This document shows positions 35,545 to 44,385 of a stretch of DNA of 64,000 nucleotides, piece by piece. Position 1 is the first letter of the stretch, and each line of letters begins with the position of its first letter. Made by a program: the position numbers and the translations under genes. Origin of the DNA: Paralcaligenes ureilyticus (lineage in GTDB: Bacteria > Pseudomonadota > Gammaproteobacteria > Burkholderiales > Burkholderiaceae_B); NCBI RefSeq assembly GCF_004346225.1, contig NZ_SMAJ01000017.1, positions 1 through 64,000 on the forward strand, read 5' to 3'. The notes under the pieces were generated by a model. That model was not told the DNA's origin and searched no databases. It worked only from the letters and a program-made list of their open reading frames with translations.

Positions 35545-36528
35545 ATGCGCCCTATTACCTACCGCTTTTTTAGTGTTGCGGTCGGCTTTGCCTGTATTTC
35601 GCTAAGCTCTGTTGGTCAGGCTGCCGACGCCTACCCTGACCACACGGTCCGGCTTATCGTGCCGAGCTCGCCCGGGTCGACACTGGATCTCGTAGCGCGC
35701 ACCTTCGGCCCTCCCCTCTCCAAGGAATTGAAACAATCCTTCGTGGTGGAAAACAAGGCTGGAGCGTCCAACATTACGGGTACGCGTGAAGTCGTGGTAG
35801 CTCCGCCCAACGGCTACACCATAGGTATGATTTCATCCAATCATGCCGTCAATCCAAGCTTGCATAAACGTCTACCCTACGATTCGATCCGGGACATCAC
35901 TCCCATTACAATCATCGGCACCACACCGCTGGTTTTGGTTGTACCAAAAAACTCACCATACAAAACCGTGGACCAGCTCATTACAGCAGCCAAAGCGCAC
36001 CCGGGCAAGATCAACTACGGATCCGCCGGCACGGGCACTGCCCTGCATCTGGCGGCGCTAATGTTTACCACAAAAGCTCATGTCGATATGATGCATATCC
36101 CGTACAAAGGCGGCAATCCGCTCATCACTGATTTGATGTCAGGCCAGATTGACTTTGCTTTTCTGGGAATGCCCTCTGTGTTGGCGCAAGTCAATGCGGG
36201 CACGCTCCATGCTCTGGCCGTCACCACCTTGAAACGCTCGACCAGCATGCCCAACGTACCCACGTTGGACGAGTCAGGATTGAAGGGCTACGACTACGAT
36301 CCCTGGATTGCATTGTTCGGCCCAGCCAAGCTTCCTTCGCCCATTACGCAAAAACTGCAAAGTGAAGTCCACAAAATACTGCATCGTCCCGATGTTGAAA
36401 AACAATTCGCGGTGCAAGGATTCGTGGCGACAGGCAGCAGTTCTGTCGATGCGTTGGCCACGATCAAGAATGACATCAAGCTCAGCGCCGATCTGCTCAA
36501 AGCGGCACATATAAAAGCGATGGACTGA
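35545..36528 (+). CDS. Bug/TctC-family tripartite tricarboxylate binding protein
   Basis: 327 aa. A signal peptide (FSVAVGFACISLSSVGQAADA) is followed by the Bug fold: YPDHTVRLIVPSSPGSTLDL, VENKAGASNITGTREV and IPYKGGNPLITDLMSGQIDF. These periplasmic proteins bind carboxylates and are hugely expanded in Bordetella relatives, often without matching TctA/TctB, as here. ACGGAG precedes the start. The adjacent lyase and CoA-transferase genes suggest a dicarboxylate ligand. Confidence 0.93.
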   Translation: MRPITYRFFSVAVGFACISLSSVGQAADAYPDHTVRLIVPSSPGSTLDLVARTFGPPLSKELKQSFVVENKAGASNITGTREVVVAPPNGYTIGMISSNHAVNPSLHKRLPYDSIRDITPITIIGTTPLVLVVPKNSPYKTVDQLITAAKAHPGKINYGSAGTGTALHLAALMFTTKAHVDMMHIPYKGGNPLITDLMSGQIDFAFLGMPSVLAQVNAGTLHALAVTTLKRSTSMPNVPTLDESGLKGYDYDPWIALFGPAKLPSPITQKLQSEVHKILHRPDVEKQFAVQGFVATGSSSVDALATIKNDIKLSADLLKAAHIKAMD

Positions 36529-36561
36529 CCGCGTAGAAATATGATGCATACAAGGTTTTTA

Positions 36562-36583
36562 TGGCGCCCACAAGGGATGCCTC
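36562..36583 (-). repeat. Degenerate REP-like element (copy 9)
   Basis: TGGCGCCCACAAGGGATGCC keeps the loop ACAAG and most of the stem but has lost the GTAG flank. It lies between tctC and the LysR gene. Confidence 0.5.
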
Positions 36584-36674
36584 GACGAAATACTAGCTTC
36601 CCATTGCCCGCTGCAGCCGCCTCCAGCCTATACTGCTACGTTCAAATCAGACGTTACAGCACGAGGGCCAGAAC

Positions 36675-37577
36675 ATGTGGAAAGTTGATCCGACTTCACT
36701 CTATTTGTTCATTGCGGTGTGCGAAGAAGGCAGTATCGCGCGAGCGGCCGAACGTGAACTAGCGTCGCCGGCGGCCATCAGCAAACGCATCGCCGACATC
36801 GAAAAATCCATAGGAACCCCACTGTTGTCGCGCAGTCAGAAGGGCGTCACCCCCACCGCCGCGGGACAAGTCTTGCTGCGGCACGCCCGAAACCTGATCG
36901 GCAACATCGATAAATTGCGCAGCGAATTGAGCGAATATGCGAGCGGGGTCAAAGGTCATGTACGGCTACTGGCCAATGTGTCGTCAATCACTGAATTCTT
37001 ACCCGAAGAACTCACGACCTTCTTTCAAAAATACGAGCATATTCAGGTCGATCTCGAAGAACGCGTCAGCCTAGAAATTGCAAGAGGCGTGATCGACGGG
37101 AGTGCCGACCTGGGTATTTGCCGAGACTTTGTATCGACCGGCGACCTACACACCATCCCATACCGCAGCGACCATTTTGCACTGGTTGTGCACGACAAGC
37201 ATCCGCTGGCCCATCGAAGCTCATTGCCTTTCGAAGAGGCCATACACTACGAACAAATAGGCCTGGCGCCCAACGCGGCCGTCAACGTCCTGATGACACG
37301 CATTGCAGCCCAAAAAGGCGTAGAACTGCGCTATCGAACCCACATCACTACTTTCGATGCCGCCTGCCGCTTCGTTCAGGCCGGACTGGCTGTAGCCGTG
37401 CTGCCATTCGAGGTTGTGGTGCGCTACAGCCACATGGTCGGGCTGCGCATCATACCGTTGACAGACGCTTGGGCCACCCGACGTTTCATCATTTGCACAC
37501 GCCGAACCGATAAACTATCCATACCGGCGCGACGCCTGCTCGATCATCTGCTCGATCGCGTACCGGCCATCTCATGA
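36675..37577 (+). CDS. LysR-type transcriptional regulator
   Basis: 300 aa. The N-terminal winged helix occupies about 5-65 (SLYLFIAVCEEGSIARAAER to GTPLLSRSQKGVTPTAAGQV). The effector-binding domain follows (about 90-295). It is transcribed in the same direction as, and directly upstream of, the lyase and CoA-transferase genes, so it probably controls them and perhaps tctC in response to their substrate. Confidence 0.93.
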   Translation: MWKVDPTSLYLFIAVCEEGSIARAAERELASPAAISKRIADIEKSIGTPLLSRSQKGVTPTAAGQVLLRHARNLIGNIDKLRSELSEYASGVKGHVRLLANVSSITEFLPEELTTFFQKYEHIQVDLEERVSLEIARGVIDGSADLGICRDFVSTGDLHTIPYRSDHFALVVHDKHPLAHRSSLPFEEAIHYEQIGLAPNAAVNVLMTRIAAQKGVELRYRTHITTFDAACRFVQAGLAVAVLPFEVVVRYSHMVGLRIIPLTDAWATRRFIICTRRTDKLSIPARRLLDHLLDRVPAIS

Positions 37578-37682
37578 CCACCATCGTTATCCGCGATGGA
37601 CACCATCGCCTGCCAGTCCTTATGCCCAGCGCTACAAATCTATAAACTCAAATTTACCTACTTGCCACCTACAAAGTTGACT

Positions 37683-38615
37683 ATGGTTCAAGCCGATACC
37701 AAGGCCATCGTACAGGAAGTCGGATTGCGCGATGGCCTGCAAGCCGCCGCATGCACCATGCCCACCAAAGACAAGATCCGATGGATCGACGCGGCCTACC
37801 AAGCCGGCGTACGCCATATGGAAATTGCGTCTTTCGTGCCGCCCAGGCTACTGCCGCAAATGGCCGATGCCGCCGAAGTCGTCACCTATGCAAAAGGCTA
37901 CCACGACCTCGTCATCACAGCGCTCGTTCCCAACGAAAAGGGAGCATTGAATGCCCTGGCGGCCGGTGTCCACCGCATCGTCGTCCCGATCTCAGTTAGT
38001 CACGCCCATAGCCTGGCTAATGTGCACAAGACGCCAGCGGCCATGGTGGAAGAATTTGGCAAGATACGCACGCTTATCGCTAACCAGAAAAACCCGATAA
38101 ATCTGGTCGCCGGTTTGTCGACCGTGTTCGGCTGTACGTTGCAAGGAATAGTAAGCCTCCAGGCGGTGTGCGACATCGTCGAAAAATGCCTGGAGGCCGG
38201 CGCCGATATCATCGCCCTGGCCGACACAACCGGCCACGCTACGCCACTACAGGTCAGCCAAACCATAGCAGCCGTAAAAAAAATAGCTGGGTCAAAATTC
38301 ACCTCTATGCACTTCCATGATACTCGCGGCATGGGCCTGCCAAACACCCTGGTCGCGTTAGAGCACGGCATCCGCGAATTCGACGCCTCACTGGGAGGCC
38401 TGGGTGGATGCCCGAACGCACCGGGCGCCACGGGCAATGTGGTTACCGAAGACCTGGTCTACATGCTGGAGAGCATGGGCTACGCCACGGGTATTGATCT
38501 GGCCAAACTGGTGGCTATGCGCGACATCATCCGCCAGGCCTTGCCCAACGAGCCGCTATATGGCTTTATCGCACGCGCAGGCATTCCTATAAGCTATCCA
38601 TTCATTCAATCCTGA
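37683..38615 (+). CDS. HMG-CoA lyase-like (DRE-TIM) enzyme
   Basis: 310 aa from the ATG at 37683; the longer reading from 37596 adds residues not typical of the family. IVQEVGLRDGLQ opens the barrel and carries the catalytic Arg and metal-binding Asp. MHFHDTRGMGLPNTLV supplies the metal-binding His pair, and GLGGCPNAPGATGNV is the lyase signature with the catalytic Cys. The reaction would be cleavage of a 3-hydroxyacyl-CoA such as 3-hydroxy-3-methylglutaryl-CoA, or citramalyl-CoA. The CoA-transferase gene follows after 10 bp. Confidence 0.9.
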   Translation: MVQADTKAIVQEVGLRDGLQAAACTMPTKDKIRWIDAAYQAGVRHMEIASFVPPRLLPQMADAAEVVTYAKGYHDLVITALVPNEKGALNALAAGVHRIVVPISVSHAHSLANVHKTPAAMVEEFGKIRTLIANQKNPINLVAGLSTVFGCTLQGIVSLQAVCDIVEKCLEAGADIIALADTTGHATPLQVSQTIAAVKKIAGSKFTSMHFHDTRGMGLPNTLVALEHGIREFDASLGGLGGCPNAPGATGNVVTEDLVYMLESMGYATGIDLAKLVAMRDIIRQALPNEPLYGFIARAGIPISYPFIQS

Positions 38616-38625
38616 CAAGCCTGCC

Positions 38626-39813
38626 ATGCATCCCGAACAAACTCCGAACTCTCCGCTGCCTCTGGCAGGAATACGCGTGGTTGAAATGACGCACATGGTC
38701 ATGGGCCCGACTTGCGGCATGATTCTGGGCGATCTGGGCGCCGAGGTAATCAAGGTCGAACCGCCGCAGGGAGACCGCACGCGCACCTTGCTAGGCGCCG
38801 GCGCAGGCTTTTTTCGCACCTTCAATCGCAACAAGAAAAGCGTTGCCCTGGACGTGAACAATCCGCTCGGACTCGATGCCCTGCACAAACTGATCGACGC
38901 CGCTGATGTCTTTGTAGAAAATTTCAAGCCGGGCCGCATGGCCGCGCTGGGCCTGGATTACGCCACGCTCAAGCAACGCAATCCCAAATTGATCTACGCA
39001 TCGCACAAGGGGTTTCTCTCCGGGCCCTACGAAAAGCGCCTGGCTCTGGATGAAGTCGTGCAGATGATGGCCGGCCTGGCCTATATGACCGGCCCGGCCG
39101 GTATGCCCCTGCGTGCCGGCAGTTCCGTCAACGACATCATGGGCGGCCTCTTCGGCGCCCTGGGAGTGTTGGCCGCCCTGTTTCAGCGCAGGCAAGCCCA
39201 GGTGGGCCACGAAGTCCAGAGTGCGCTATTTGAAAATTGTGTCCTGCTCTCGGCCCAGCATATGCAGCAATATATCGTGACAGGCATGGCAGCCGCCCCC
39301 ATGCCCGAGCGCATTAGCGCCTGGGGCATCTACGACACCTTCGAACTGGCTGACAAAGAGCAGATGTTCGTAGCCGCTACCGGCGACGCTCAATGGAAGA
39401 CCTTATGCGAAATCATTCAGCGTCCCGATTTACATGCGAACGCGCACTTGGCCAGCAATAATGATCGCGTTCTGGCCCGTGACTGGCTGATTCCCGAGCT
39501 GCGCACGACACTCGCCCGGTTCGATTCGTCATGGCTCGCACGCGAATTCGAGGAAAAAAGCATACCGTTCGCAGCCATTACTCGACCGGAACAATTATTC
39601 GACGACCCACACCTGCTCGCGAGCGGCGGCCTGGGAAACCAGGAGCTTGAAGACGGCTCCACCACCCGAGTGCCTTTGCTGCCCATTTCGCTCGACGGCG
39701 CCCGCCTGCAGCCGCGCATGCCCATTGCGTCTATAGGCGAACATACTTCCGAGATCATGCAGGCCTTGGGATACAGCGCGGAACAGATACAGGAAATGAA
39801 GCGGACCCATTAA
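38626..39813 (+). CDS. CaiB/BaiF-type (class III) CoA-transferase
   Basis: 395 aa. Family blocks are GPTCGMILGDLGAEVIKVEP, NRNKKSVALDVNNPLG and the active-site Asp in RAGSSVNDIMGGLFGALGVL. It moves CoA from a donor such as succinyl-CoA to a carboxylic acid. With the lyase it would form a two-step route: activate a hydroxydicarboxylate, then cleave it to acetyl-CoA or pyruvate plus an acyl product. The exact substrate is inference. Its first 96 bp are the source (or sister) of the fragment at 35293-35434. Confidence 0.92.
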   Translation: MHPEQTPNSPLPLAGIRVVEMTHMVMGPTCGMILGDLGAEVIKVEPPQGDRTRTLLGAGAGFFRTFNRNKKSVALDVNNPLGLDALHKLIDAADVFVENFKPGRMAALGLDYATLKQRNPKLIYASHKGFLSGPYEKRLALDEVVQMMAGLAYMTGPAGMPLRAGSSVNDIMGGLFGALGVLAALFQRRQAQVGHEVQSALFENCVLLSAQHMQQYIVTGMAAAPMPERISAWGIYDTFELADKEQMFVAATGDAQWKTLCEIIQRPDLHANAHLASNNDRVLARDWLIPELRTTLARFDSSWLAREFEEKSIPFAAITRPEQLFDDPHLLASGGLGNQELEDGSTTRVPLLPISLDGARLQPRMPIASIGEHTSEIMQALGYSAEQIQEMKRTH

Positions 39814-39847
39814 TGTGGCCTGCATGGGTTTGGTGGCTGAGCGTTGA

Positions 39848-39873
39848 TGGCAGCCACAAGGGGTGCCGCTACA
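39848..39873 (-). repeat. REP-like GTAG hairpin element (copy 10)
   Basis: TGTAGC plus a hairpin whose arms mix the two main variants (GGCACCC with GGCTGCC, one mismatch). It lies between the CoA-transferase and the small membrane protein genes. Confidence 0.7.
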
Positions 39874-39922
39874 AATTCAATCTGTGGGTCGCCGCGATGG
39901 CGGAGGCAGTTAAAATGCACCC

Positions 39923-40117
39923 ATGAAAATTGGAATGTTCTTCATCAGCCTGCTGGCCATGGCGGCCTCCTGGTACTGGATTGGCCATCGCAACAGCTAC
40001 GCGCAGTCCTTCTCCCAACAGTTGAAAAGCGCCTTCAAATGCGTGGCTATCGGTATAGCCGTGTACTTTTCGCTGCTCTTCGCCGTGATGCTTTATCTTG
40101 TGGCGACAACGGGCTGA
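39923..40117 (+). CDS. Small two-helix membrane protein
   Basis: 64 aa. Two hydrophobic helices (about 4-21 and 42-60) flank a short polar loop (HRNSYAQSFSQQLKSAFK). The family is not recognised. Length and composition look like a genuine inner-membrane miniprotein, but a clear ribosome site is lacking. Confidence 0.55.
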   Translation: MKIGMFFISLLAMAASWYWIGHRNSYAQSFSQQLKSAFKCVAIGIAVYFSLLFAVMLYLVATTG

Positions 40118-40288
40118 TTCATGGAATACAGCACAATAAAAATACAAAATATATTGTTACTTTGAACTAGTCTATTCATCCGTCTTGCAAAAAATGACAA
40201 AATGAAATGTAATGATCTCGACCTTTCCCCTATGCAAGTCGGGGCCCGCCTGTAACTAAACACTCATTTATCGACGTAATATTTCAGC

Positions 40289-40801
40289 ATGGACGGCATG
40301 CGCCATTCTCTTTTTCTCAGCCTGCGATTAATTGGCGTATGCATCATTTTTTTGACGTGCGCCCGTCCAGTCTTGGCCACCGAGGCTACCTGGCCCGTAC
40401 CTCCGTCACGCCTCAGCCTGCCCACTCCATATGGAACTCTCGACATCAAAACCAGTGGCTATATTTACGAATCTCACCTGACGCTCGACGGTGTCGACCT
40501 GGAGCCAAAAATTGAAGGGTTGCTCAACATCACCTACGCATTCTCCATATCCAAAGCAAAGGCCTTCATGGCCCTGGTGTCGATCGGCACAGGCAACAAT
40601 GCGTGCCCGGTTTCTTACCGCTGGGTGACCATTCACAAAGGAGGCTATAAAGTTTCCCCCGCCTTTGGCTCGTGTTCCAATCAAATCAGGGTTTCCGCTC
40701 GGGGCCGCATTTTCACGCTCGCTACTCCTAACTCTCAAAAGCCTGATAAAACCGATATTTACGTTTATGATGGCAAGAGCATCAAGCACCGCCGCCCGTA
40801 A
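40289..40801 (+). CDS. Secreted protein of unknown function
   Basis: 170 aa. An N-terminal signal (LIGVCIIFLTCARPVLATEA) precedes a beta-rich domain with two cysteines (GNNACPVSYRW and FGSCSNQIRV) that could form a disulfide in the periplasm. No family is recognised. A second ATG four codons in (MRHSLF) is an equally good start. Confidence 0.65.
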   Translation: MDGMRHSLFLSLRLIGVCIIFLTCARPVLATEATWPVPPSRLSLPTPYGTLDIKTSGYIYESHLTLDGVDLEPKIEGLLNITYAFSISKAKAFMALVSIGTGNNACPVSYRWVTIHKGGYKVSPAFGSCSNQIRVSARGRIFTLATPNSQKPDKTDIYVYDGKSIKHRRP

Positions 40802-40853
40802 TCTGTGGCATCCCGCGATTAACCGCCTTATGCCGTTTTCATCTATTCCCAGA

Positions 40854-40879
40854 TGGCACCCACAAGAGGTGCCGCTACA
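40854..40879 (-). repeat. REP-like GTAG hairpin element (copy 11)
   Basis: TGTAGC plus stem GGCACCT/GGGTGCC (a U-G pair replaces C-G) with loop CTTGT. It lies between two unknown genes. Confidence 0.75.
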
Positions 40880-40893
40880 TCATTAGGTTACGC

Positions 40894-41232
40894 ATGACAA
40901 CACCCCAGTGGGGCTACGAACGCCCGGAATGCCGAGGCAGCTTTGCTCTAAGCTTGTTCCTCGATGATATGGACAGATTGGTCACGCATTACGCCGCGAA
41001 GACTGAAAACCTGGAGGTTCGGCAATTTCAAGCGCAAGCCGCCGCTAACAAGCTTGTGCAGGCATACCAAAAAAATGCACGCGGGACCCAAGCGTTTATC
41101 CATCAATCGATAGAAATCCGCTCGGTCATCGACGATGCGGGCCGCGTGCAATTCGTACCGATATTCTCGTCCGGCTTGAAAGCCTGCTTAATGGAATTGC
41201 TTAAGCGCTCCAACAAGACTCATCTGCACTAA
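40894..41232 (+). CDS. Hypothetical protein
   Basis: 112 aa, cytoplasmic, with a helical middle (HYAAKTENLEVRQFQAQAAA). No motif or family is recognised. It ends 4 bp inside the convergent regulator gene. Support is length and absence of a better alternative frame. Confidence 0.5.
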   Translation: MTTPQWGYERPECRGSFALSLFLDDMDRLVTHYAAKTENLEVRQFQAQAAANKLVQAYQKNARGTQAFIHQSIEIRSVIDDAGRVQFVPIFSSGLKACLMELLKRSNKTHLH

Positions 41233-41942
41233 GCCCGAACAGTGTCGCCGCCGGAAACAGATTGTTCATCGAGCCCGAAATGTTCCTTCATCTTCGCCCA
41301 CCCTTTCGGAGTCACCTGAACCAGGCGCGAAGTTTTTGATCGACGCAACCACTCCGATTCACACAGCACGGCCATAAGCCGGACACCCAAGGGGCCGGCC
41401 AAATGGTGGGTACGCTCGGTCCAGTCCAGACATTGCCGCGCAATCCCGCGCCGGGTAGGCGCATCGGCTACCGAAATGCCTATCGTGCCAAACCACCTTG
41501 CTCCGGCAGGGGTCACGCTATACAGCTTCTGGGCCGCAGGCTTGAGATAGCGCCGCTCCACCAAAGCCGTGGTCACGGCTACCCCCAATTGACCCGCCAA
41601 GTGGTCATAACAACAGCGGGCCATTTGCAAATCCTGGGCCTGACGGCCAAGCGGCCTATGCCGGACAGGCTGACCAATGGCCGCAAGATGCTCCAGCGCA
41701 TGAGCCACGTTCGGGCCGGCCAGACGGTAGTAACGATGCCGCCCTTCGGATTCGCATAACAGCAACCCGCCGGCGAGGAGCTTGGACAAGTGCGAGCTGG
41801 CCGTCTGCGCCGTAATACCCGCGGCATAGGCCAGTTCCCCGGCAGGCAAGGCACGTCCATCCATCAACGCCGCAAGCATGATCGCACGGGTCGGATCGCC
41901 TATGAGGAAGGCGACGGAAGATACATTGGGAAACGCAATCAT
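41229..41942 (-). CDS. ArsR-type winged-helix regulator
   Basis: 237 aa. The N-terminal ArsR-like helix-turn-helix (IGDPTRAIMLAALMDGRALP to GITAQTASSHLSKLLAGGLL, then GRHRYYRLAG) occupies residues 12-75. A C-terminal extension of about 150 residues is unlike the short metal sensors and contains LYSVTPAGARWFG and RLVQVTPKGWAKM. The metal-binding CxC of arsenic sensors is not apparent. The signal is unknown; neighbours give no clear target. Confidence 0.85.
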   Translation of the reverse strand: MIAFPNVSSVAFLIGDPTRAIMLAALMDGRALPAGELAYAAGITAQTASSHLSKLLAGGLLLCESEGRHRYYRLAGPNVAHALEHLAAIGQPVRHRPLGRQAQDLQMARCCYDHLAGQLGVAVTTALVERRYLKPAAQKLYSVTPAGARWFGTIGISVADAPTRRGIARQCLDWTERTHHLAGPLGVRLMAVLCESEWLRRSKTSRLVQVTPKGWAKMKEHFGLDEQSVSGGDTVRA

Positions 41943-42072
41943 GGGAAACGCTCCAGTGACAACTGGTAAATCTTACGCCCGGACAGGTCTGCATGTTTCG
42001 ATGCATGACGAAGCATTCAAGAGCGGATCCATCATGAGCAACAGCCACGTATTTGTACCGGCACGCATGTTT

Positions 42073-42098
42073 TGTAGCAGCACCCCTTGTGGGTGCCA
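42073..42098 (+). repeat. REP-like GTAG hairpin element (copy 12)
   Basis: TGTAGC plus AGCACCC/GGGTGCC with loop CTTGT (first pair lost). Upstream it shares the spacer ACGTATTTGTA with the paired copies, so it looks like half of a pair whose left arm has decayed. Confidence 0.75.
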
Positions 42099-42115
42099 TC
42101 GGCTCCCACAAACAG

Positions 42116-42427
42116 TCAAAGGCTACCCTCGGCCTCGACGACCAAAATACGCGCCTGGCCAATGGGGTGCGCCACATGCTCTGTGCCCACCGATGCATAG
42201 AACACGTCACCCGTCTCTAGGACAGCGCGAAGCTCATCGCCATTGTCCCGGTAATGCATCTCGACTCGCCCATCGAGCACCGCAAACACTTCCTGCCCGT
42301 CATTGACATGCCATTTGTACGGCTGGTCGGTCCAGTGCAACCGTACGGTAATGCCATTCATCGTGGCAATATCCAGTGCGCCCCAAGGCCGATTTGCAGT
42401 GAATTCTTTGCTTCGTATGATCTTCAT
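42116..42427 (-). CDS. Small cupin protein
   Basis: 103 aa from the ATG at 42427. A single cupin domain: YKWHVNDGQEVFAVLDGRVEMHY and VGTEHVAHPIG carry candidate metal ligands. It is a common family of unknown, probably small-molecule, function. It is monocistronic and flanked by REP-like repeats on both sides. Confidence 0.85.
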   Translation of the reverse strand: MKIIRSKEFTANRPWGALDIATMNGITVRLHWTDQPYKWHVNDGQEVFAVLDGRVEMHYRDNGDELRAVLETGDVFYASVGTEHVAHPIGQARILVVEAEGSL

Positions 42428-42469
42428 GATTTTTAGCTGATGGGCGGATGCAGCACTGGCTGAAGGCTT

Positions 42470-42537
42470 TGGCAGCCACAAGGGCTGCCGCTACATGAGC
42501 GGATACGTATTTGTAGCGGCAGCCCTTGTGGCTGCCA
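42470..42537. repeat. REP-like inverted pair (copies 13-14)
   Basis: The minus copy 42470-42495 and plus copy 42512-42537, both with stem GGCAGCC/GGCTGCC, are separated by a 16-bp spacer (TGAGCGGATACGTATT). Together they form a near-perfect 68-bp palindrome. Confidence 0.9.
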
Positions 42538-42601
42538 TCGATCATTCATTCACCCCGTTCCCCGCATCCTGAAACCGACATCTCGCCCCACCGCAACCCG
42601 G

Positions 42602-43549
42602 TCAGGACGCCTGCTGGTAATAGATATTCTGCGGGTGCCGCGCCTCGGCAAAGAAGAACCAGCGTTCGGCGACCAGGCCGGCATACTGAACTACAAAAGC
42701 AACAACCAGCAAGGCGACGGGCGCTGACAAGGACAGCGACAGCGCCAGCAATATGAACGGCACGAGGAACGCGCCGAGCAAAAAACCGTACTTGACCGTC
42801 TGCAGCGTGCGCGGGGATTTGCCGTGAAAGAACTCCCGCATATTGAACGCGCTGCCGGTAAAGCCGCGAGACTTCTGAACCACTTTCTGCGCCACAATGC
42901 CCGTGGCGCTTTGCACCGTCGACTTGGGTTGCAGCCGGGCATTGCGTGCCAGCGAGGCCAGCCGCGACACGCAGCCGGCTACCGTCAACACACACGCCCA
43001 AAGCGCCAGGTTCCCTGCGAGCGATGGGGCGAAGCACGCGGCGCACAGCGCGGCCAGGGTGAAGCCCGACGCGCAGCCCAGCAACACAAAATTCACCATC
43101 GTCAACGGGCTTGCCCATTCCTGTAGAAAGCGCAGGCACGAATAGATCATGGCGGTGCACACGAACAACACCGCAGCGGCCAGCACAGCGACAACTCCAA
43201 TGGTCAGCGTATAGCCTTGCGACAAGCCTATTGCATGGGCGCCGCCATATAGGAACGCAAGTGCAAGAAACGCCGGCAACGCAAGACACTCGCGCGATAG
43301 CCACGAAGTACGCCACATGGCAATCGCCCGCCAGGCGCGCTCGGGGTGCCCCAGATGGAAAAACGATGCCAATAGACCCAGCCCGCCAAGAACGACGGCC
43401 ACAGCGGCGCCTGCGATATAGAACGCCGATTCAGGCGGCGCCAGCAGGCCCGCGCCTGCGGCAAACTCCATCGCAACCAGCGCCAGCATCAGCCCCTGCG
43501 CCGCGCCGCATAATGTTGTCAAAAACACGACCGAAAAGGCAGGCCGCAT
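42602..43549 (-). CDS. soeC: DmsC/SoeC-like membrane anchor of a molybdoenzyme
   Basis: 315 aa from the ATG at 43549 (AGGAGAG upstream). About eight helices: FSVVFLTTLCGAAQGLMLAL at the start, then FHLGHPERAWRAIAMWRTSWLS, which is the DmsC family block. It anchors the A and B subunits and exchanges electrons with quinone. The gene closes the operon A-B-C. Confidence in the sulfite-oxidising assignment is lower than in the family. Confidence 0.85.
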   Translation of the reverse strand: MRPAFSVVFLTTLCGAAQGLMLALVAMEFAAGAGLLAPPESAFYIAGAAVAVVLGGLGLLASFFHLGHPERAWRAIAMWRTSWLSRECLALPAFLALAFLYGGAHAIGLSQGYTLTIGVVAVLAAAVLFVCTAMIYSCLRFLQEWASPLTMVNFVLLGCASGFTLAALCAACFAPSLAGNLALWACVLTVAGCVSRLASLARNARLQPKSTVQSATGIVAQKVVQKSRGFTGSAFNMREFFHGKSPRTLQTVKYGFLLGAFLVPFILLALSLSLSAPVALLVVAFVVQYAGLVAERWFFFAEARHPQNIYYQQAS

Positions 43550-43631
43550 TGCACTCTCCTTGCTGATCGGTCTGTACGGCACAGTGCGCGCCGTACGACC
43601 TCACTGCGTTGTGTATACGATTAATCGAACA

Positions 43632-44372
43632 TCAAACATGCGCCGCCACAGACGCAAGATTGACTTGACCGCTTTCGAGCTGCCCTTCCAGACTCTCGGC
43701 TTGCGGTTGCGATGCGGACCCGCACGAACACGACTGTGCCGAGCATCCGTGCGCTTCGGTCTTGCGCCGCGGCAGATAATGATTGGCCGGGCGCGTGCCC
43801 CACTCGGGCATCAACTGATAGCCGCCACGTTCGCGGATGGCCTGCGAAACCTCTGAATCCGGGTCGTGGATATCGCCGAACAGCCGCGCCGAAGTCGGGC
43901 AAGCCAGCACACAGGCGGGCTTGCGGTCGCGCTCGGGCAGCGCTTCGTTGTTAATACGATCCGCACACAGCGTGCATTTGGTCATTTCCTTGCGCTTCGG
44001 ATCCAGCTCGCGCGCCCCGTAAGGACAGGCCCACGCGCAATAATTACAGCCTATGCATTTGTCGTAATCGACCAGGACCAGGCCATCCCCCTCGCGTTTG
44101 TAGCTGGCGCCTGTGGGGCAAACCGGCACGCACGGGGGATCTTCGCAGTGCAGGCAGGATTTGGGAAAATGAATGGTATCCGTGGCCGGAAACTCGCCGG
44201 CCTCGTAGGTCTGCACCCGGTTAAAAAACGTGCCTTCGGGATCGGCATCGTACGGTTGCAGATCGGCCAGGCTGCCCGCCTCGCCCGATGTGTTCCATTC
44301 CTTGCAGCTCGTCACGCACGCATGGCAACCCACGCACACATTCAAGTCGATTACCAGCGCCATCTGGGTCAT
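43632..44372 (-). CDS. soeB: DmsB/SoeB-like ferredoxin subunit
   Basis: 246 aa from the ATG at 44372. Four cysteine clusters for [4Fe-4S] centres: CVGCHACVTSC, CLHCEDPPCVPVC, CIGCNYCAWAC, and CTLC with CVLAC. It relays electrons between the molybdenum subunit and the membrane anchor. There is no Tat signal. It starts 13 bp after the catalytic subunit gene. Confidence 0.92.
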   Translation of the reverse strand: MTQMALVIDLNVCVGCHACVTSCKEWNTSGEAGSLADLQPYDADPEGTFFNRVQTYEAGEFPATDTIHFPKSCLHCEDPPCVPVCPTGASYKREGDGLVLVDYDKCIGCNYCAWACPYGARELDPKRKEMTKCTLCADRINNEALPERDRKPACVLACPTSARLFGDIHDPDSEVSQAIRERGGYQLMPEWGTRPANHYLPRRKTEAHGCSAQSCSCGSASQPQAESLEGQLESGQVNLASVAAHV

Positions 44373-44385
44373 ATCGCGTCCCTCC

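Noticed and set aside
41229-41942. ArsR-type regulator considered as the arsenic sensor for arsB
   Set aside because: It is 25 kb from arsB, lacks an obvious cysteine metal site and has a long C-terminal extension.
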